From contig NZ_CBDEGB010000002.1 of NCBI RefSeq assembly GCF_965237655.1, forward strand, positions 1,674,001 to 1,738,000: a DNA stretch of 64,000 nt, given 5' to 3'. The translations under genes and the position numbers were made by a program. The notes under the pieces are model-generated. The model ran no database searches. It was not told the DNA's origin and saw nothing but the letters and a program-made list of their open reading frames with translations. Position 1 is the first letter of the stretch. Each line of letters starts with the position of its first letter. This document shows, piece after piece, positions 60,769 to 64,000 of the stretch. Origin of the DNA: Poriferisodalis sp965237655. Lineage in GTDB: Bacteria; Actinomycetota; Acidimicrobiia; Acidimicrobiales; Poriferisodalaceae.

Positions 60769-61122
60769 ATGGACCTGAGTGCGCTCGCGCAAGTTGGCAC
60801 GATGGTGCTGGCGGCATTGGCGATCGTGTGGCACCAGCAAAGATCCAGCGACAAACTCCGTGACGACATGAGCGCTCAGATCACCGGGGTACGCGACGAG
60901 CTACGCGGCGAGATCGGCGGGGTACGCGGCGACATCAGCGGGGTACGCGGCGAGCTCGGCACAGTGCGTTCGATTGTCGTCGAAAACGGCCAGCGTCTCG
61001 CACGTATTGAGGATTTCTTCGGTATCGGCATGCCTGCTGAGACTGCTCCGCTAGCCGTCGGCGCCCGCGTAGCTCAGCAAGCCAAGCTCCCAAGCACTGA
61101 AGAAGCAAGCGACGCGCCCTGA
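60769..61122 (+). CDS. Small membrane-anchored coiled-coil protein
   Basis: A 117-residue protein from ATG 60769: one N-terminal hydrophobic helix (about residues 4-22, ALAQVGTMVLAALAIVWH), then a charged helical region with a three-fold repeat of about seven residues (GVRDELRGEIGGVRGDISGV), then a loose Ala/Pro C-terminus. Similar short anchored helices occur beside phage or toxin genes, but no family is recognised. It ends 40 bases from the convergent CoA-transferase gene. Confidence 0.6.
   Translation: MDLSALAQVGTMVLAALAIVWHQQRSSDKLRDDMSAQITGVRDELRGEIGGVRGDISGVRGELGTVRSIVVENGQRLARIEDFFGIGMPAETAPLAVGARVAQQAKLPSTEEASDAP
60886..60960 (+). repeat. Short in-frame tandem repeat coding Gly-Val-Arg-Gly
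   Basis: The core GGGGTACGCGGCGA recurs with small changes every 21-33 bases, encoding the GVRGE/GVRGD heptad-like units of the coiled-coil protein. Copy number may vary between strains by slippage. Confidence 0.7.
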
Positions 61123-61162
61123 GACCTCGGGCGGCCCAGCGCCGTCCACGAGGCCGGTCAGA

Positions 61163-62389
61163 TCAGCTCAACTCGCTGAGCACCTCATCGGTGTGCTCGC
61201 CCAGGATCGGGGCGCGCCGCCAGGCCCACCAGTCGACATCGGTGGTGAACGGCGAACCTGGCACCGTGAAGGTGCCGAGCACCGGGTGCTCCTCGGAGCG
61301 CCACCAGCCGACGGCTTCGAGGTGCGGGTCGTGGCGCAAATCGCCCACGGTGTTGACCGGCGTGATGGGAATGCGTCGCCGCTGGCCTTCGACGAACAAC
61401 TCCTGCTTGGTGAACTGAGTTGTCAGTTCCTCTACCCACGCGTCCACTGCCTCGAGGGCCTCGCGGCGCACCACGATGTCCACGAAGATCTCGTCGAGAA
61501 TGCCCTCGTTGCCGGTGAGCTCGTTCACCCACTGCGCCACTGCGTTCCAGTGCGTCGGCTGGATGGCGATGATGGCGACATAACCGTCGGACGCTGGGTA
61601 CATGCCCATCGGGCTCGTGACCGGCCGGCGGTTGCCGGCCCGAGGCCTCGGCACCTGGTCGTCGAGGTACAGCGGCACGCCCGTCTCGGGCGAGAGCCAC
61701 AGCCCGACCTCCTGCAGCGACAGATCGATGGTCTGGCCCAGCGCCGGCTCGCCGGCTGCCGTGGCTTGGTTGCGCGCACGCACCGACATCATCGAGCCGA
61801 TCACCGCATGCAGCGACGCACCGTGCATCAGCACGCCGATCTCGCCCGCCGGTGTCAGCGGCGGACCGTGCGGGAATCCCACGGTAGACGCCAACCCGCA
61901 CGACGCCCAGCCGATGAGGTTCGACGAGCGCCAGCCGCGACGCGGCCCCGTCATTCCGAACGGCGTGATCGACACCCACGTCACGTGCGGGAACTTCGCG
62001 ACGATGCCGGCCACTCCGAGGCCTCCCTGATCGCTGTCTGCCAGCCACGGATAGGAGTCCTGGATGGCGGGCAGCGCGTCGTCGAGCACCACGTCGGCCG
62101 ACCCGATCAGGGCCACCAGCGCCGCGGCATCGTCGGCATCGGTTGGGTCGAGCACGACGCTGCGCTTGGTCGCGCCGTAGTAGGCCCACCACAGGCTCGC
62201 TTCGGGACCCTCATGGCCCGGCGCCAACGGCGGCATCCTGCGAATCGGACTTCCGTCGGACGGCTCCACGCAGATCACATCGGCGCCGAGCGCCGCCCAC
62301 ACCCGGGTTCCGTACGCACCCGACAGCCCGGTCATGTCGAGTACCCGCACGCCGGCCCACGGGCCCTGCCGTTGGGGTGCGGCGCTCAC
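61163..62389 (-). CDS. CaiB/BaiF family III CoA-transferase
   Basis: A 408-residue CoA-transferase. GTG 62389 overlaps the stop of the upstream CoA-transferase (GTGA). N-terminal AGVRVLDMTGLSGAYGTRVW, then SITPFGMTGPRRGW, and the catalytic-site stretch GQTIDLSLQEVGLWL with Glu at the acid position. The C-terminus has PITPVNTVGDLRHDPHLEA. Family III enzymes move CoA between carboxylic acids. Paired genes of this kind may form a heteromeric enzyme; the substrate is unknown. Confidence 0.88.
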   Translation of the reverse strand: MSAAPQRQGPWAGVRVLDMTGLSGAYGTRVWAALGADVICVEPSDGSPIRRMPPLAPGHEGPEASLWWAYYGATKRSVVLDPTDADDAAALVALIGSADVVLDDALPAIQDSYPWLADSDQGGLGVAGIVAKFPHVTWVSITPFGMTGPRRGWRSSNLIGWASCGLASTVGFPHGPPLTPAGEIGVLMHGASLHAVIGSMMSVRARNQATAAGEPALGQTIDLSLQEVGLWLSPETGVPLYLDDQVPRPRAGNRRPVTSPMGMYPASDGYVAIIAIQPTHWNAVAQWVNELTGNEGILDEIFVDIVVRREALEAVDAWVEELTTQFTKQELFVEGQRRRIPITPVNTVGDLRHDPHLEAVGWWRSEEHPVLGTFTVPGSPFTTDVDWWAWRRAPILGEHTDEVLSELS

Positions 62390-63795
62390 GCCGCACCACC
62401 GGTGACGTTGCCATCGGCGTCGTAGAAGTCCGCTATCCCGACCGATTCGTACCACCGGTCGAAGGGGCGCTCCAGGATGACTTCGGGCCGGGCGTCGGCG
62501 AATGCCACCCCGTCGGCAACCATTTGCGCCGCTTCGCTGTCCGAATAGCCGAGCTCGGCGAGCACATCGACCGTGTCGCCGCCCATGTTCGGACCCGCTC
62601 GCGTGACATAGGGCGGCGTTCGGCTCATGCGCAGCGGATTGCGAACGAACAGGTCCCGTCCCAATCTCGGGCTTGGCACCACCGAGTACGGGCGGCGGTC
62701 GTGCACTTGGGGATCGGCCATCACGCCGCGATGATCGAGCACTTCATAGGCCGCAACGCCAATCGCCTGCAGCTCGGCGGCGGCCTGCTGCGCGCTGCGG
62801 CGGGCGGTCCACAACGAGAGCTCAGCGTCGATGGCATCGTGGTTGGCGATGCGGTCGGCGAGCGTGTCGTGCGGGTACCTCGACAGAGCCGGCTGCGCGG
62901 TGCAGTCGTACGCGTCGATTGCGGACCATTCGGCGAGCGCGGCAAGCGAACGCCATGCGTCATCGCTTTGCACCTCCACGGCCACCCAGCGATCGTCGCC
63001 GGCACACGGGTAGATGCCAGCGGGCGCTGCCCACGACACCCGGTTGCCGTTGCGGAACGGTTCAGGCACGCCCAAGTCCTGGCCGACCAGGTACGGCCCC
63101 AAGAACGACACCGTGGTCTCCAGCTGGCTGATGTCGATGAATCGGCCTTCCCCGGTGCGGTCCCGTTCATGCAGGGCGCTGACGATGGCCAGCATGGTGT
63201 GCAGGCCGCCCATGTAGTCGGGCGGTGCGATCGAGGGAATGCCGGCAGGCTCCTCGTGGGGGAAGCCCGTGAGCGCATCCCATCCCACCAGCGGGGCCTG
63301 GTTCGGCCCGAAGGCACGGAACGGGTAGTACGGCTTGTCCGGGTCCACGCCGAAGCCGGTCATGCCCGCATAGATGATGTTCGGGGACACCTCGACGACC
63401 GAGGCGTAGTCGAGTCCGAGCTCGGCAATGCCGGGTGCCGCAAAATTCGTCAGGAAGACGTCACAGGTGGCCAGCAAGCGCTTCGCTGCTTCGAGTGCCT
63501 CGGGGTGCTTCAGCTCGAGGCCCACCGAGCGCTTGCCGGCAGACATTTCGGGCACGTACGGGCCGGTGTCGCAAAAGACGTCGGCCAGGTCGGGGTCGCG
63601 GGCCCATGCTGAGCCGAACGCTCGCGCCACGTCGGGGTAACTGTGCGCCTCCACCTTGAATACTTCGGCGCCGTGGTGCGCCATCGCCATCCCGCAGCAC
63701 GGTGCCGCCACGGCGATGCTGATTTCGAATACCCGGACCCCCGCAAGTGGTCGGTTGTCCGCCGTTGCAGCTTCGGACTGCTGCTGTGGTCCCAT
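62386..63795 (-). CDS. CaiB/BaiF family III CoA-transferase
   Basis: A 469-residue CoA-transferase with AGVRVFEISIAVAAPCCGMA, DVFLTNFAAPGIAELGLDYA, and GRFIDISQLETTVSFL with Glu at the acid position. It is longer than its partner by about 60 residues, mainly in the C-terminal part. It is first in a two-gene operon with the gene at 61163. About 200 bases upstream to the window end hold no clear gene. Confidence 0.88.
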   Translation of the reverse strand: MGPQQQSEAATADNRPLAGVRVFEISIAVAAPCCGMAMAHHGAEVFKVEAHSYPDVARAFGSAWARDPDLADVFCDTGPYVPEMSAGKRSVGLELKHPEALEAAKRLLATCDVFLTNFAAPGIAELGLDYASVVEVSPNIIYAGMTGFGVDPDKPYYPFRAFGPNQAPLVGWDALTGFPHEEPAGIPSIAPPDYMGGLHTMLAIVSALHERDRTGEGRFIDISQLETTVSFLGPYLVGQDLGVPEPFRNGNRVSWAAPAGIYPCAGDDRWVAVEVQSDDAWRSLAALAEWSAIDAYDCTAQPALSRYPHDTLADRIANHDAIDAELSLWTARRSAQQAAAELQAIGVAAYEVLDHRGVMADPQVHDRRPYSVVPSPRLGRDLFVRNPLRMSRTPPYVTRAGPNMGGDTVDVLAELGYSDSEAAQMVADGVAFADARPEVILERPFDRWYESVGIADFYDADGNVTGGAA

Positions 63796-64000
63796 AGTTC
63801 GGTGACCTTAGACGCAGCGCGTATGGGCAGCCCCCTCCCGACAGCCACTCGTTCGCTGCGGCAGGGCTTCCCTGCCATGAGTCCTCAGCTAGGCCCGGCC
63901 GCCGCCCCACTCCCGCAATCTCGCAGACCGCCGCTGCGGCACCGGATCACGCTGCGTGCTAGGAACAGGCCGTTGGCGGCTGAGTACGTCAGCCGCCCCA

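Noticed and set aside
61193..63612. Long plus-strand frames opposite the two CoA-transferases
   Set aside because: Antisense of clear CaiB/BaiF genes, no motifs.
63796..64000. Start of another gene at the window edge
   Set aside because: No frame with a start, ribosome site or motif could be supported in these 205 bases.

Overview
The window is about 64 kb of GC-rich DNA that reads like an actinobacterial chromosome. Markers are a WhiB regulator, an MtrA-MtrB-GerMN lipoprotein operon, a DUF3040 membrane protein, a PimB-like glycosyltransferase, a eukaryote-type Ser/Thr kinase, a bacterial class A RNase P RNA and many GTG/TTG starts with 1-8 base gene overlaps. The wealth of CaiB/BaiF CoA-transferases, acyl-CoA enzymes and a DddP-like M24 protein would suit a marine or host-associated member of the class Acidimicrobiia. 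That placement is an inference, not something the sequence proves. No rRNA, tRNA, CRISPR array or intact insertion sequence was seen.

Layout. 0-7.2 kb: the 3' end of a TgpA-like transglutaminase gene, DUF3040 protein, DNA polymerase IV, Nudix hydrolase, and the mtrA-mtrB-lipoprotein operon. 7.2-13.3 kb: a K+ uptake operon with one TrkA and two different TrkH proteins, then a frameshifted glycerol kinase. 13.3-20.3 kb: aminotransferase, SRPBCC lipid-binding-like protein, glycosyltransferase, QueG, Ser/Thr kinase, trpD, whiB. 20.5-27.7 kb: membrane protein, rnpB, histidine phosphatase whose start region is tandemly repeated, PF04307-like membrane protein, zinc-ribbon coiled-coil protein, class A PBP, then thiamine pyrophosphokinase overlapping a ThiB-like lipoprotein.

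27.7-42 kb is the most striking part. A run of minus-strand genes, nearly all overlapping or nearly touching, leads from metY and a CoA-binding protein to a thioredoxin-NHL lipoprotein, a GH3 hexosaminidase, a membrane-anchored protein ending in a subtilase pro-domain-like segment, and finally a 2442-residue secreted subtilase. That protease carries fibronectin, pre-peptidase-type, P-domain, cadherin-like and cell-wall-binding (CWB2) modules. The pro-domain appears to have been split off into its own translationally coupled gene.

42-64 kb: DUF2461 and DUF2442 proteins, an IS481-type transposase remnant, an operon of BisC-like molybdoenzyme, LLM flavoenzyme and tandem-domain CoA-transferase, a divergent acyl-CoA dehydrogenase, a VapBC-like toxin-antitoxin pair, both subunits of an acyl-CoA carboxylase, a broken fibronectin-type protein, a zeta-toxin-like kinase, a DddP-like M24 enzyme, a MOSC protein, a 750-bp patch of gene debris (PIN toxin, second fibronectin tail, second MOSC fragment), a small coiled-coil protein and two more CoA-transferases.

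Three reading-frame breaks sit in otherwise well conserved proteins (glpK once, the fibronectin gene twice). They could be real decay or assembly errors. Two unrelated genes (mtrB and the histidine phosphatase) show short direct duplications exactly at their start codons.
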